From: Phyllobacterium pellucidum
Lineage (GTDB): Bacteria; Pseudomonadota; Alphaproteobacteria; Rhizobiales; Rhizobiaceae
NCBI RefSeq assembly: GCF_013327855.1
Contig: NZ_JABUMX010000005.1
Coordinates: 124,001-188,000, forward strand
Direction: 5' to 3'
DNA: 64,000 nucleotides
Shown here: in pieces, positions 37,220 through 45,733 of the stretch
Layout of the letters: every line of letters starts with the position of its first letter
Position numbering within the stretch: position 1 is the first letter of the stretch
Made by a program: the position numbers and the translations under genes
The notes under the pieces: generated by a model
Told to the model about the DNA's origin: nothing
What the model saw: the letters and a program-made list of their open reading frames with translations, nothing else
Databases searched by the model: none

Positions 37220-38380
37220 TCAGCGTCCGCCAATGACGGCGATATAGTCCGAGACCCAGCGGTTGTAGGGAATGCATTGGCCCTGTGATTCACACTTGGC
37301 AACCGGCGTCTTCCAGAACTTGATCTTGGCGAAGTCGTTATAGCCGTTGGCGGCGCAGCCCTCCTCCGTCAGCAGCTCATTGCCTTTGCAGGCAGCACCG
37401 ACCGAAGGATTGGCGCCGAACCATGCCGAAACGTCACCCTGCACCTTGGGCGAAAGTGAATGTTCGATCCACATATAGGCGCAGTTGGGATGCTTGCTGT
37501 CGGCGTGCAGCATGGTCGTATCGGCCCAGCCTGTCGTTCCCTCCTCAGGGAAAACCGATGCGACCGGCTGTTTCTCGCCTTTCAGAAGATTGACCTGGAA
37601 CGGCCAGGATCCCGATGCGACAACACCCTCATTCTTGAAATCGTCAACCTGTACCATCGCATCGTGCCAGTAGCGGCCGGCGAGCGTGCGCTGGACGCGC
37701 AAGATGTCGAGCGCCGCCTTGTATTGATCCTCATTCAATTCATAGGGATCCTTGATGCCAAGCTCGGGCTTGTGGAACATCAGGTAGTTGGCAGCGTCGG
37801 CGATGTGGATTGGACCGTCGTAAGCCTGAATGCGGCCCTTGTTGGACTTCCCGTCCGGCAGATTCATTTCCTCGAACACCACGCTCCAGCTCGTCGGTGC
37901 CTTGTCCTTGAAAACATCCGTATTGTACATGAGGATATTCGGGCCCCAGACATAGGGGACGCCGTAATGGACGCCATCAATCGTATGCCATGGCGCATTT
38001 TGCATGCGCTCGTCGATGGTCTTCCAGCTCGGGATGAGGTCCGTGTTGATTGGTTGGACCCGCTTGCCTGCGATCAGGCGCCGTGTCGAATCTCCGGATG
38101 CGGTCACAAGATCGAAGCCGCCTTCGTTCATCAACGCTACCATCTCGTCGGATGTGGCCGCCGTCTTAACGGTGACCTTGCAGCCGGTTTCCTTTTCGAA
38201 GCCGGTCACCCAGTCGTAGTTCTTGTCTGTGTCGCCTCGTTCGATATAGCCAGGCCAGGCGACGATCGAGACTTCACCTTCACCTTTGCCGAGTTCCTTC
38301 AGCGCTTCCTGCGCCATGACCTGTGTCGCGAACACCAACGAAAGCGTTAGCGCAGTGCAGGATTTGAGTAGCTGCTTCAT
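37220..38380 (-). CDS. ydcS: Polyamine ABC transporter periplasmic binding protein (YdcS/PotF-like)
   Basis: This 386-residue protein has a signal peptide (CTALTLSLVFATQVMAQ) and the polyamine-binding fold (VSIVAWPGYIERG, FDLVTASGDSTRRL, YGVPYVWGPNILMYNTDVF, VASGSWPFQVNLLKG). It closely fits YdcS, and the operon order supports putrescine as substrate. Several cysteines near the C-terminus could form disulfides. It is the first gene of the operon, about 130 bases downstream of the LysR gene on the same strand. Confidence 0.9.
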   Translation of the reverse strand: MKQLLKSCTALTLSLVFATQVMAQEALKELGKGEGEVSIVAWPGYIERGDTDKNYDWVTGFEKETGCKVTVKTAATSDEMVALMNEGGFDLVTASGDSTRRLIAGKRVQPINTDLIPSWKTIDERMQNAPWHTIDGVHYGVPYVWGPNILMYNTDVFKDKAPTSWSVVFEEMNLPDGKSNKGRIQAYDGPIHIADAANYLMFHKPELGIKDPYELNEDQYKAALDILRVQRTLAGRYWHDAMVQVDDFKNEGVVASGSWPFQVNLLKGEKQPVASVFPEEGTTGWADTTMLHADSKHPNCAYMWIEHSLSPKVQGDVSAWFGANPSVGAACKGNELLTEEGCAANGYNDFAKIKFWKTPVAKCESQGQCIPYNRWVSDYIAVIGGR

Positions 38381-38483
38381 GTTCGAATCTCCCCGATTCG
38401 GCCGCGATTTTGCGAGCCATGTTCCCTGAGAAGAGACTGCCTCTGTTTCGCTGCATTCGCAAATTCATTTACGAGAAGGTAGG

Positions 38484-38500
38484 TATCGGAAATTCCGATA
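38484..38500. promoter_or_regulatory. Candidate operator upstream of the putrescine operon
   Basis: TATCGGAAATTCCGATA is a perfect interrupted palindrome (8-1-8) about 104 bases upstream of the ydcS-like start and just past the LysR stop. Its T...A ends resemble LysR-type boxes. It is a plausible site for the adjacent LysR regulator. Confidence 0.5.
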
Positions 38501-38509
38501 TCGCCAATG

Positions 38510-39418
38510 TTAACGGGTGCGCCCGCTACGAAGCGCTTCGGCTATGCCGACGAAATCCCGCGCCGCCTGCGGCAGGCTCGAGCCCTTGCGCCAGACCATG
38601 CCGACCTGCACGACGGGGAGGGCGCCCGAAACGTCGCGGCTTTCGATGCGGTCGCCTTCCAGTGACCACGGGCGGTACACGAGATCGGGAAGAAGGGCGA
38701 TGCCAGCACCCGTCGCCACGAGACTGCGCACGGCTTCAACCGAGCGCGTGCGAAAGGCCACGTGCGGACGGGCACCAAGAGCGGTCAAAAGCTTGCCGGT
38801 ATTCTCCTCGATTTCGTCGACGGTCAGCATGATCAACGGCTCCTTGGCGATATCGTTGATCGAAATGATGTCGGCGCTGACCAGCGGATGCCCGAGGGGC
38901 AGCCACAATCGATAAGGCGAGGTCTCGATAATTTCAGCCTGTAGCGCCATCCGATCGCGCAGGTTGGAGATCACCATCACGGCGACGTCCAACTCGCCTC
39001 CGATGAGCAGATGTTCGAGATAGGAACCATTGTCCTCGATGGCGCTCACTTCGACGCCGGGACTGGCACGGCGAAACCGGGCAAGCAGGTCGGACAGCAC
39101 ATACCCTGCCACCAGCGAGGTGACGCCAAGGTGCAGCTTTCCACCCATGGCTGGCGCATCGTTGGAAAAAGACCGGCGCGCATCGGAAACGTCGGCGAGG
39201 ATCTTCGTCGCGTGCCGCAGGAACTGGTGCCCGTTATAGGTGATATCAAGCCCGCGCGGATGCCTCTCGAAAAGTTCGACGCCAAGGTCGTTTTCAAGTT
39301 CCTTCACTGCTTCGGTGATGGATGACTGCGATATGGAAAGATTCTGTGCTGCTCTGGTGACGGAGCCTTGCTCCGCCACCGCTACGAAATATTGCAGTTG
39401 CCGCAGTGTAAATGCCAT
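38510..39418 (-). CDS. LysR-family transcriptional regulator
   Basis: This 302-residue LysR protein has the N-terminal helix-turn-helix (FTLRQLQYFVAVAEQGSVTR, ISQSSITEAVKELENDLGV) and a C-terminal effector domain (KLHLGVTSLVAGYVLSDLLA). ATG 39418 is chosen because the domain begins immediately; the longer frame adds unrelated sequence. It lies just upstream of the putrescine operon on the same strand and probably controls it. Acting on the efflux genes upstream is less likely because they have their own TetR. Confidence 0.9.
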   Translation of the reverse strand: MAFTLRQLQYFVAVAEQGSVTRAAQNLSISQSSITEAVKELENDLGVELFERHPRGLDITYNGHQFLRHATKILADVSDARRSFSNDAPAMGGKLHLGVTSLVAGYVLSDLLARFRRASPGVEVSAIEDNGSYLEHLLIGGELDVAVMVISNLRDRMALQAEIIETSPYRLWLPLGHPLVSADIISINDIAKEPLIMLTVDEIEENTGKLLTALGARPHVAFRTRSVEAVRSLVATGAGIALLPDLVYRPWSLEGDRIESRDVSGALPVVQVGMVWRKGSSLPQAARDFVGIAEALRSGRTR

Positions 39419-39473
39419 GCCACGAGTTAATGGCCCTGCGCGCAATTGGCAAGGCGCGAGGCATTGGCAGCCT

Positions 39474-41057
39474 TCAGTGTGCGCCGGCCGCTGCAGGGCC
39501 TTTCGGCTTTTCGGCGAACAATAGGGCAATTGCCGCAATAGCAAGCAGGACGCCAATAACCGCAAAGGTGTCGCCGAAGCCGAGGATCAACGCCTGTCGC
39601 TTGACAAGCCGGCCAAGGACGACGACGGCCTGTTGGGCGGCCAGGGCGTGATCGGAAACGCCGTGGGCGATGAAATAACCCGTCAACTGGTCGAGGCGCT
39701 GATGAACCTCGTCGCGCGCCAGGGTAACAGACTGGCCGATGATGTTCGAGTGGAACTGTTCCCGCTTGGTCAGAACGGTTCCGAGCGTTGCCGTACCGAC
39801 CGCGCCGCCGAGATTGCGCAGCATGTTCGTCAAACCCGATGCTGCAGCGGCGTCGGCAGCGGCGATCCCGGCCGTGGTGATGGCAGTGATCGGCGTTAGG
39901 ACAAGCGCCTGCCCGATTGCACGAACAATGTTCGGGATCCAGAATTGGTCGCCGGCATTGTCGGGTGAAAGCATGACGTTCATGAAACAGCTGACAGCGA
40001 AGATGCTTATGCCGAGAAAGCCGATGTAACGGGCGTCGAAACGTTTCATCAGCATCGGTACCAGCGGGATCAGCAGCAATTGCGGCAGACCGGTCCAGGC
40101 AAGGACATTGCCGATCTGCTCGGCATTGTAGCGCTGCACCTGCCCAAGGTATTGGGGCAGGATATAGACGGTGCCGAACAGGGCGACGCCGACCAGAACG
40201 TTGACGACGACACCGATGGCGAAGTTGCGCTGCTTCAAGAGGCTGAGTTTCACCAGGGGCTTGTCGACGGTCAATTCAATCCAGATGAAAGTCACCAGAA
40301 AGACGACGGCGACAGCGCTGAGCTTCAGGATGAAGGGCGAAGAGAACCAGTCATCCTTGTTGCCCTCTTCGAGCACGGTTTGCAGAGCCGAAAGGCCGAT
40401 AGCCATGGTGAAAATGCCGGCCCAGTCGCCCTCCTTCAGCAGATGAAGCTGCATCGGCGCCTTGTCCAGCGTTGCTGCCAGAGCAACCGCCATGACGGCG
40501 CTCGGAACCGCGTTGATGAAGAAGATCGTTTGCCAACCGTAATTCTCGGTAAGGTAGCCGCCGATCGTCGGGCCAACCGCCGGAGCGAAAGTGACGGACA
40601 GGGCGAACAGCGCAAGGCCGACCGGCTGTTGTGCCTTTGGCAGCTTCGTCAGCACCATGGTGAAGGCCATGGGGATAAGCACGCCGCCGGCAAAACCCTG
40701 CAGGCCGCGCATGACGATCATCGAGCCGAGATCATGCGTGAAGGCACAGGCGATCGAAAACAGCGGGAATAATATCGTGTTCACCAGCATGTAGCGGCGA
40801 AACGAAAAAACGCTGCTGAAGTAGGCCGTAAGCGGGATGACGACGATTTCGCCGATGAGGTAGGACGTCGAGATCCAGGCGCCGTTATCGACGCCGGTGC
40901 CGATGCCGCCTTCGATATCGAGCAGCGATGCATTGGTAATCTGGATGTTGAGGATTGCCATGAACGCGCCGATCATGCCGGCGAGTACGGCTATCCACTC
41001 CTTTGTGCTTGCGCGCGGCTGCGGCACGGCTGGGGCGTTGAATGTGACGGCAGACAT
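39474..41057 (-). CDS. emrB: DHA2-family multidrug efflux transporter (EmrB-like)
   Basis: This 527-residue major facilitator protein has 14 predicted membrane segments. Motifs include MIGAFMAILNIQITNASLLD and NGAWISTSYLIGEIVVIP in the first spans and MRGLQGFAGGVLIPMAF. ATG 41057 is preceded by GGAGGATC. It works with the adaptor encoded 22 bases upstream to export drugs or toxic hydrophobic compounds across both membranes; an outer-membrane channel gene is not present here. Confidence 0.93.
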   Translation of the reverse strand: MSAVTFNAPAVPQPRASTKEWIAVLAGMIGAFMAILNIQITNASLLDIEGGIGTGVDNGAWISTSYLIGEIVVIPLTAYFSSVFSFRRYMLVNTILFPLFSIACAFTHDLGSMIVMRGLQGFAGGVLIPMAFTMVLTKLPKAQQPVGLALFALSVTFAPAVGPTIGGYLTENYGWQTIFFINAVPSAVMAVALAATLDKAPMQLHLLKEGDWAGIFTMAIGLSALQTVLEEGNKDDWFSSPFILKLSAVAVVFLVTFIWIELTVDKPLVKLSLLKQRNFAIGVVVNVLVGVALFGTVYILPQYLGQVQRYNAEQIGNVLAWTGLPQLLLIPLVPMLMKRFDARYIGFLGISIFAVSCFMNVMLSPDNAGDQFWIPNIVRAIGQALVLTPITAITTAGIAAADAAAASGLTNMLRNLGGAVGTATLGTVLTKREQFHSNIIGQSVTLARDEVHQRLDQLTGYFIAHGVSDHALAAQQAVVVLGRLVKRQALILGFGDTFAVIGVLLAIAAIALLFAEKPKGPAAAGAH

Positions 41058-41079
41058 GACACGATCCTCCTGCCGGCCA

Positions 41080-42264
41080 TCAACGGCTCTGACGCTGGGC
41101 AGCGTCGGGCTTGGTGTCGATGCTTGGTTGAACGGACATGCCGGGCCGCAGGTCCCCGGCCGCGGCACTATCGGCGTCGAGGACGATCTTCACGGGAATG
41201 CGCTGCACGACCTTGGTGAAGTTGCCGGTCGCATTGTCCGGCGGCAGGAGCGCAAATTCCTGTCCACTCGCCGGAGCAAGGCTATCGACGTGACCGTGAT
41301 AGACCCGGTCCGGAAACATATCGACGTCGATATCGACCGCCTGGCCCGCATGGACATCGGTAAGCTGCGTTTCCTTGTAATTGGCAATGACGTAGACCGA
41401 AGCTGTCGGCACCACCGTCATGAGCTGCGTTCCAGCCTGGACATATTGTCCGACCCGCAGCGTACGGTTGCCCACGACACCATCGACAGGCGCAATTATC
41501 GTGGCATAGGACAGGTTGAGTTCGGCCTGGTGTTGAACAGCAAGATCATGCTCCAGAGCCGCCTTTGCCTGCGCAAGTTCGGCCTTGAGCAGGTCAACCT
41601 GCTTGGTCGCAGCGTCCAGGGCAGCGCTATCGCGAACGACCGTGGCCTTTGCCGCCGCGATCTGCGAGGCAGCCTGCTGTGCATTCTGGATGTTGCCATA
41701 GCCGCTGGTTGCGAGCGTCGCATAACGCTTGTTGTTCTGTTCGGCAAAGATTGCATTGGCCTGATCGACATCGACCGTGGCTCGCGCGGCTGCGATGACC
41801 GACTCCTGAATCTCGAGCGAGGCTTGCTTTGCTTCGATCGTCGCCTCGGCGGCAGCGACATCGCCCTTTGCTTGTTCGAGCGCGGTCTTGAAATCGCGAT
41901 CGTCAATGCGTGCGAGGGGCTGACCGGCCTTCACCGTTTCGTTGTCCTTGACCAGAACTTCGGCGATGTAGCCCGAGATTTTGGGAGCGACCGAACTATT
42001 GTCCGCCTTGACATAGGCGTCGTCAGTTTCGACGTTGAAACGGCCAACCGTCCAGTAATTGTGGCCGTAGTAGACGCCGCCGGCCAGCAGGACGATCGCG
42101 GCGGTCCCGAACAGCAGACGTCGGCCGCGTTTTCGCGCCGGCTTTGCGTCGGCCGCGGGTGCCGGCATCACGTCTGGCACGAGTACGGGCCTGCCGGCTT
42201 CCGCGGTTGGTGCAGTTTCGTCGGGCTTGGCGACATTATTGTTCAAGGCATGCAGCTTGCTCAT
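41080..42264 (-). CDS. emrA: EmrA/HlyD-type membrane-fusion protein
   Basis: This 394-residue periplasmic adaptor has a cytoplasmic N-terminus, one membrane anchor (LLFGTAAIVLLAGGVYYGHN), a lipoyl-like half (VKADNSSVAPKISGYIAEVL, then VKAGQPLARIDDRDF), a long alpha-helical hairpin rich in Ala, and a beta-barrel (IIAPVDGVVGNRTLRVGQYV). It is the first gene of the efflux operon and diverges from the TetR gene. Confidence 0.93.
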   Translation of the reverse strand: MSKLHALNNNVAKPDETAPTAEAGRPVLVPDVMPAPAADAKPARKRGRRLLFGTAAIVLLAGGVYYGHNYWTVGRFNVETDDAYVKADNSSVAPKISGYIAEVLVKDNETVKAGQPLARIDDRDFKTALEQAKGDVAAAEATIEAKQASLEIQESVIAAARATVDVDQANAIFAEQNNKRYATLATSGYGNIQNAQQAASQIAAAKATVVRDSAALDAATKQVDLLKAELAQAKAALEHDLAVQHQAELNLSYATIIAPVDGVVGNRTLRVGQYVQAGTQLMTVVPTASVYVIANYKETQLTDVHAGQAVDIDVDMFPDRVYHGHVDSLAPASGQEFALLPPDNATGNFTKVVQRIPVKIVLDADSAAAGDLRPGMSVQPSIDTKPDAAQRQSR

Positions 42265-42320
42265 TTTGATCTCCGAATTTACGGGTCGCCGTCACATCGG
42301 GCTGCGGCCTTTGTCGATAA

Positions 42321-42391
42321 TTTCCATTTAGGAAACTTGATGTTTTCCAAAATACGCTCTATAAATGACTTGTCAATAATATTTTGGAAAA
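42321..42391. promoter_or_regulatory. Divergent emrA-tetR operator region
   Basis: A perfect pair of 12-bp arms, TTTTCCAAAATA (42343-42354) and TATTTTGGAAAA (42380-42391), flanks an AT-rich core; the right arm ends five bases before the tetR start. A further palindrome, TTTCC-ATTTA-GGAAA (42321-42335), lies on the emrA side. The shared TTTCC/GGAAA half-sites suggest repeated binding by the adjacent TetR repressor. Confidence 0.7.
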
Positions 42392-42396
42392 TAAGG

Positions 42397-43044
42397 ATGG
42401 TCGTAATTCACAAGATCGAGAAGCGCCCTAGGGGTCGCCCGCAAATCCGGTGCGACGATGATACAAAGAGCCTCATCATCGAAGCTGCCAATGCGCAGTT
42501 TCATGAGAGCGGCTACGCCGCTGCGAGCATCAGCGCGATCGCGCAAAACGCCGGCGTTTCCACCAAGACCCTTTACCGGCTTTTTCCCACCAAGGCGGAT
42601 CTGTTTGCCTGTATGATTTCCGATCGAATCGGTCGCTTTTTCCTTGCGGTCAATCCCGATGCGCACGCAAACGAGGATATGAGAGAAGGTCTCGAACGCA
42701 TTCTGACGGCCTACGGCATGCTGACGCTCTCGCACGATACGATTGATATTATCCGGCTTGTCATTGGCGAATCCGACAGGTTTCCCGAGCTCGCGGCATC
42801 GTTCTATGAGCGGGCTATCGTCAAAACGAATACGGTGATGGAGTCCTGGCTCCGTGATCAGATCAAGCGGGGGCTAATAGCGCTCACCGATCCGCATGCT
42901 GCCAGTGGCATGCTGCGCGGAATGATGGTGATGGAGCCGCAGCGGGCGGCGATGCTGCGCCAGGAACCCGCGCCGCAGAGCGAAGAAATTGCCGCCCGCG
43001 CAAAAATGTGCGCTGAAATCTTTCTCAAGGGTTGCGCAATCTAG
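42397..43044 (+). CDS. TetR-family repressor of the emrAB-like pump
   Basis: This 215-residue regulator has an N-terminal TetR helix-turn-helix (ASISAIAQNAGVSTKTLYRL, FPTKADLF) after a basic RPRGRPQ tail, and an AefR-like C-terminal ligand domain. ATG 42397 follows AAGG and is the first start compatible with the fold; the frame open far upstream is antisense to emrA. It diverges from emrA across repeated operators. Confidence 0.92.
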   Translation: MVVIHKIEKRPRGRPQIRCDDDTKSLIIEAANAQFHESGYAAASISAIAQNAGVSTKTLYRLFPTKADLFACMISDRIGRFFLAVNPDAHANEDMREGLERILTAYGMLTLSHDTIDIIRLVIGESDRFPELAASFYERAIVKTNTVMESWLRDQIKRGLIALTDPHAASGMLRGMMVMEPQRAAMLRQEPAPQSEEIAARAKMCAEIFLKGCAI

Positions 43045-43107
43045 CACCTCCAAATCACATTGCTCCGCTCGGAGATTACTGAACCTGAAGCGGCTTTTTG
43101 GATCGGC

Positions 43108-44046
43108 TTAGGCGGAAAGTCTGGAGATCCGCCGCATGGCCTGCGGAGGCTGGCCGAAAGCGCGCAGAAACGCGCGGCGCATCCGCTCGCGGTCGGCAAA
43201 GCCGGTCTCATTTGCGATCATATCCATGGAGAGGCGGCCTTGCTCCATCAGCAGGCGCGCGGTTTCCACACGCAGATTTTCGACAGCCTTCGCAGGCGAC
43301 TGACCGGTTTCCGCGCGAAATGCCCGGCTGAACTGGCGCGGACTCAAGTTCGCCGCATCCGCCAGATCTTCGACCGAAAGGTCTGTCTTGAGGTTCTGCT
43401 TGGCGAAATCGACAGCCTTCTGGATGCGATCAGATTTCGGATCAAGCTCGAGCAAAGCGGAAAACTGCGACTGGCCCCCGGCACGGCGATGATACACAAC
43501 AAGTTTTCGGGCGACTGTGCGCGCTACTTCAGCACCGAGATCCTTCTCGACCATCGCTAATGCCAGATCGATGCCAGCGGTCATGCCGGCAGAGGTCCAG
43601 ACAGGGCCATCGATTATGAAAATACGGTCCTCTTCCACCTTCACCCGGGGAAAGCGGTTATGAAGTTCGCGGGCGAAGGCCCAATGCGTCGTCGCCCGCC
43701 GATCATCGAGGATGCCTGCCTCGGCAAGCGTAAAGGCGCCGAGGCATGGCGCGGCAATCCGGCGCGATCTCTGCGTCGATTTCTGCACAAAGTCGAGGAG
43801 CCCTGGGGTTGCCGGTTGCAATGACGTCCCGGCACCGAAGATGACCGTGTCAAAGGTCGACTTGCCGAAGGGCTCCGTCTCCACATTGAAGCCGGCCGAG
43901 GCACGCACCATGCCGCCGGTCTCGGAGAGCAGGCTGATGGTGTACACCGGCTCGTTGACCGTGAGATTGGCGATCTCGAATGCAGTGAGCGCAGCAAATC
44001 CCATGACTTGAAAGTCAGGGAAGACGACGAAACCGATGGTGTGCAT
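43108..44046 (-). CDS. GlxA-type AraC-family regulator
   Basis: This 312-residue protein has a DJ-1/PfpI-like domain (TIGFVVFPDFQVMGFAALTA, IAAPCLGAFTLAEAGILDD) followed by two AraC helix-turn-helices (VEDLADAANLSPRQFSRAFR and MDMIANETGFADRERMRRAF). ATG 44046 has AGGA eight bases upstream. It lies downstream of the porin on the same strand but is separated by a terminator. The target is unknown. Confidence 0.88.
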   Translation of the reverse strand: MHTIGFVVFPDFQVMGFAALTAFEIANLTVNEPVYTISLLSETGGMVRASAGFNVETEPFGKSTFDTVIFGAGTSLQPATPGLLDFVQKSTQRSRRIAAPCLGAFTLAEAGILDDRRATTHWAFARELHNRFPRVKVEEDRIFIIDGPVWTSAGMTAGIDLALAMVEKDLGAEVARTVARKLVVYHRRAGGQSQFSALLELDPKSDRIQKAVDFAKQNLKTDLSVEDLADAANLSPRQFSRAFRAETGQSPAKAVENLRVETARLLMEQGRLSMDMIANETGFADRERMRRAFLRAFGQPPQAMRRISRLSA

Positions 44047-44160
44047 ATCGATGTCCTGAAACTTGAATGTCTTGATATGCAGCATATTGCAGTTTTCGGA
44101 CAAACAACAGGGTTTTCGCTGACGCTCGCGTTCAGGCCGGAGAACGCCGGGTTGGCCCCA

Positions 44161-44186
44161 AGAAAAACGGCCCCAACGGGGCCGTT
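44161..44186 (-). terminator. Rho-independent terminator of the porin gene
   Basis: On the minus strand AACGGCCCC, a GTT loop and GGGGCCGTT are followed by a T run (plus-strand A run at 44163-44167). It lies about 25 bases after the porin stop. Confidence 0.85.
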
Positions 44187-44209
44187 TCCAATTCATCGAC
44201 AATCGAGCG

Positions 44210-45325
44210 TTAGAAGTTGCGCTGGAAACGGATCGTTCCGCCGAGCGCGTCGTCGCCGCCGCCATTGGCCTCGGAGAATGCCCGGCGCGCGCCGTCAAAC
44301 TTCGTGTAGTTGATTTCCGGCGTGATGACCAAGCCGGGGACCAGCGTGTATTCGACGTTGGCGGCCAGCGCCCAGGTCCCTTCCGATTCATAAGCAGCCT
44401 GGCCGTTGAGGTTTGCCTTGTCCGTGAGAGCTGCGGTAACGCCGGCCCAGGCAGCCCAATCGCCTTCCCAGGTGCCGAACCAGTTGCGATTGTTGGGATC
44501 GACGTCGCCCGTATCCGGATCAAAATTGTCATCATAGTCCGACTGGTAGCCGCCCATGACGAAAGCTGAGAACGTCTCACTGAACTTTACATCAAGGCGC
44601 AACTTACCCGCGAATTCCTCAACGTTGGAATCATAGCCGGCGACGCCGGAAATGCCGCCCCAGTTCTGTTCCCATTTCGCGCCCGCCAGGACATGCGGCA
44701 TATAATCTTCAATGACGTAGTTGCCGCCGAGACCGGTGACGTCATCCTGGCCCTGTTCGGCGCCGATCATGGCGGAGAAGCCGTTGCCGCCCGTAAACGT
44801 GTAGCTGACCTGATTGCTCTCGCCGGACTGATAGTTGATCACATCGTCATTGATGATGTTGCCGGCATAATTGGTCCATGAACCGAAGAGTTCGTCGGCC
44901 GTGCCGATGCGAAAGCCACCGAGTTCGATGAAGGCCTGGGAAAGCGTCGCGCCGATATCCGATCCGTTTTCGAATTCCACACGTGTTTCCGCATAGGAAC
45001 GCAAGGTGCCGAGTTCGGTTTCGGAACGGGCATCAAACCTAATTTCGGCACGTGTCTTCTTGTACCAGGTTTCGTTGTCGTCGGCGCCGACATTGGTGCC
45101 GTCATATGGATCATCGCCGACGGCGGCATCGTAGCGGACATAGCCATCGATCTTCAGGCAGGTCTCTGTTCCAGGTATATAGAAAAACCCGGCGCCATAG
45201 GCGTCGCAAACACGGACATATTCGACCGGTTCCGGTTCGGCGACCACGACAGCATCGGCGGCATAGGCGCCCGATGCACTTATGAGGGCGGCGGCTGAGC
45301 CGAGAAGCAAGCTCTTTATATTCAT
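44210..45325 (-). CDS. Outer-membrane porin of the Omp2b/RopA family
   Basis: This 371-residue porin has a signal peptide (MNIKSLLLGSAAALISASGA, cleaved after AYAAD) and the family N-terminus VEYVRVCDAYGAGFFYIPG with two conserved cysteines (CDAYG, ETCLKI). It ends in TIRFQRNF, the terminal Phe expected for outer-membrane insertion. The beta-strand regions and acidic extracellular loops (DPYDGTNVGADDNE, DDNFDPDTGDVD) fit a 16-strand trimeric general porin of Brucella-like alphaproteobacteria. The 159 bases upstream are AT-richer and should hold the promoter. Confidence 0.94.
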   Translation of the reverse strand: MNIKSLLLGSAAALISASGAYAADAVVVAEPEPVEYVRVCDAYGAGFFYIPGTETCLKIDGYVRYDAAVGDDPYDGTNVGADDNETWYKKTRAEIRFDARSETELGTLRSYAETRVEFENGSDIGATLSQAFIELGGFRIGTADELFGSWTNYAGNIINDDVINYQSGESNQVSYTFTGGNGFSAMIGAEQGQDDVTGLGGNYVIEDYMPHVLAGAKWEQNWGGISGVAGYDSNVEEFAGKLRLDVKFSETFSAFVMGGYQSDYDDNFDPDTGDVDPNNRNWFGTWEGDWAAWAGVTAALTDKANLNGQAAYESEGTWALAANVEYTLVPGLVITPEINYTKFDGARRAFSEANGGGDDALGGTIRFQRNF

Positions 45326-45484
45326 GCGAAAGTTCCCCTTTCCATCAGTCCTGGTCCCAGAGTGTCATTTGCCCCATGACGAACTCCCATCACGGAAGTA
45401 TTTCGATATGCTTGATGAATGCAATTGCCTTGTCTCAGTTTGAACGCGTCTTGCTTGATATTTTCTCGTTTAGTGACATTAATA

Positions 45485-45733
45485 CTACTGATATGCTTCA
45501 TTGAGCCTGTTGAGCCAGGCGATGCCTACATGCTGGGATTTCAAAACGGCAATCGGGTCTTCACCGTCCATCCGCGCGCAAATCCGGTATATCTCGAGAG
45601 CCTCATCGCTCAATTCGCCGCGTTTGTTGAAATACATGGCCGCAGCGTAGCGGGCGCGGCCTGACCATTTCTGTCCCAGCGGCGTATTGAGCAGGGCAAA
45701 TTGCTCGCGGGCTTCCTCGCCAGACCCATGCAT
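45485..45733 (-). CDS. Small conserved-looking protein of the GcvT/oxidoreductase operon
   Basis: This is an 82-residue protein from ATG 45733, whose start overlaps the stop of the GcvT-like gene as ATGA. It begins MHGSGEEAREQFALLNTPLG and contains QKWSGRARYAAAMYFNKRGE and YRICARMDGEDPI. It is mainly helical, has no signal peptide and no motif I recognise. Tight coupling to the GcvT-like gene argues that it is real and works in the same pathway, perhaps as a small subunit or adaptor. Confidence 0.72.
   Translation of the reverse strand: MHGSGEEAREQFALLNTPLGQKWSGRARYAAAMYFNKRGELSDEALEIYRICARMDGEDPIAVLKSQHVGIAWLNRLNEAYQ

Noticed and set aside
40897..42396. Upstream extension of the TetR gene by 500 residues
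   Set aside because: The extension is antisense to emrB and emrA; the TetR fold begins at ATG 42397 with a ribosome site.
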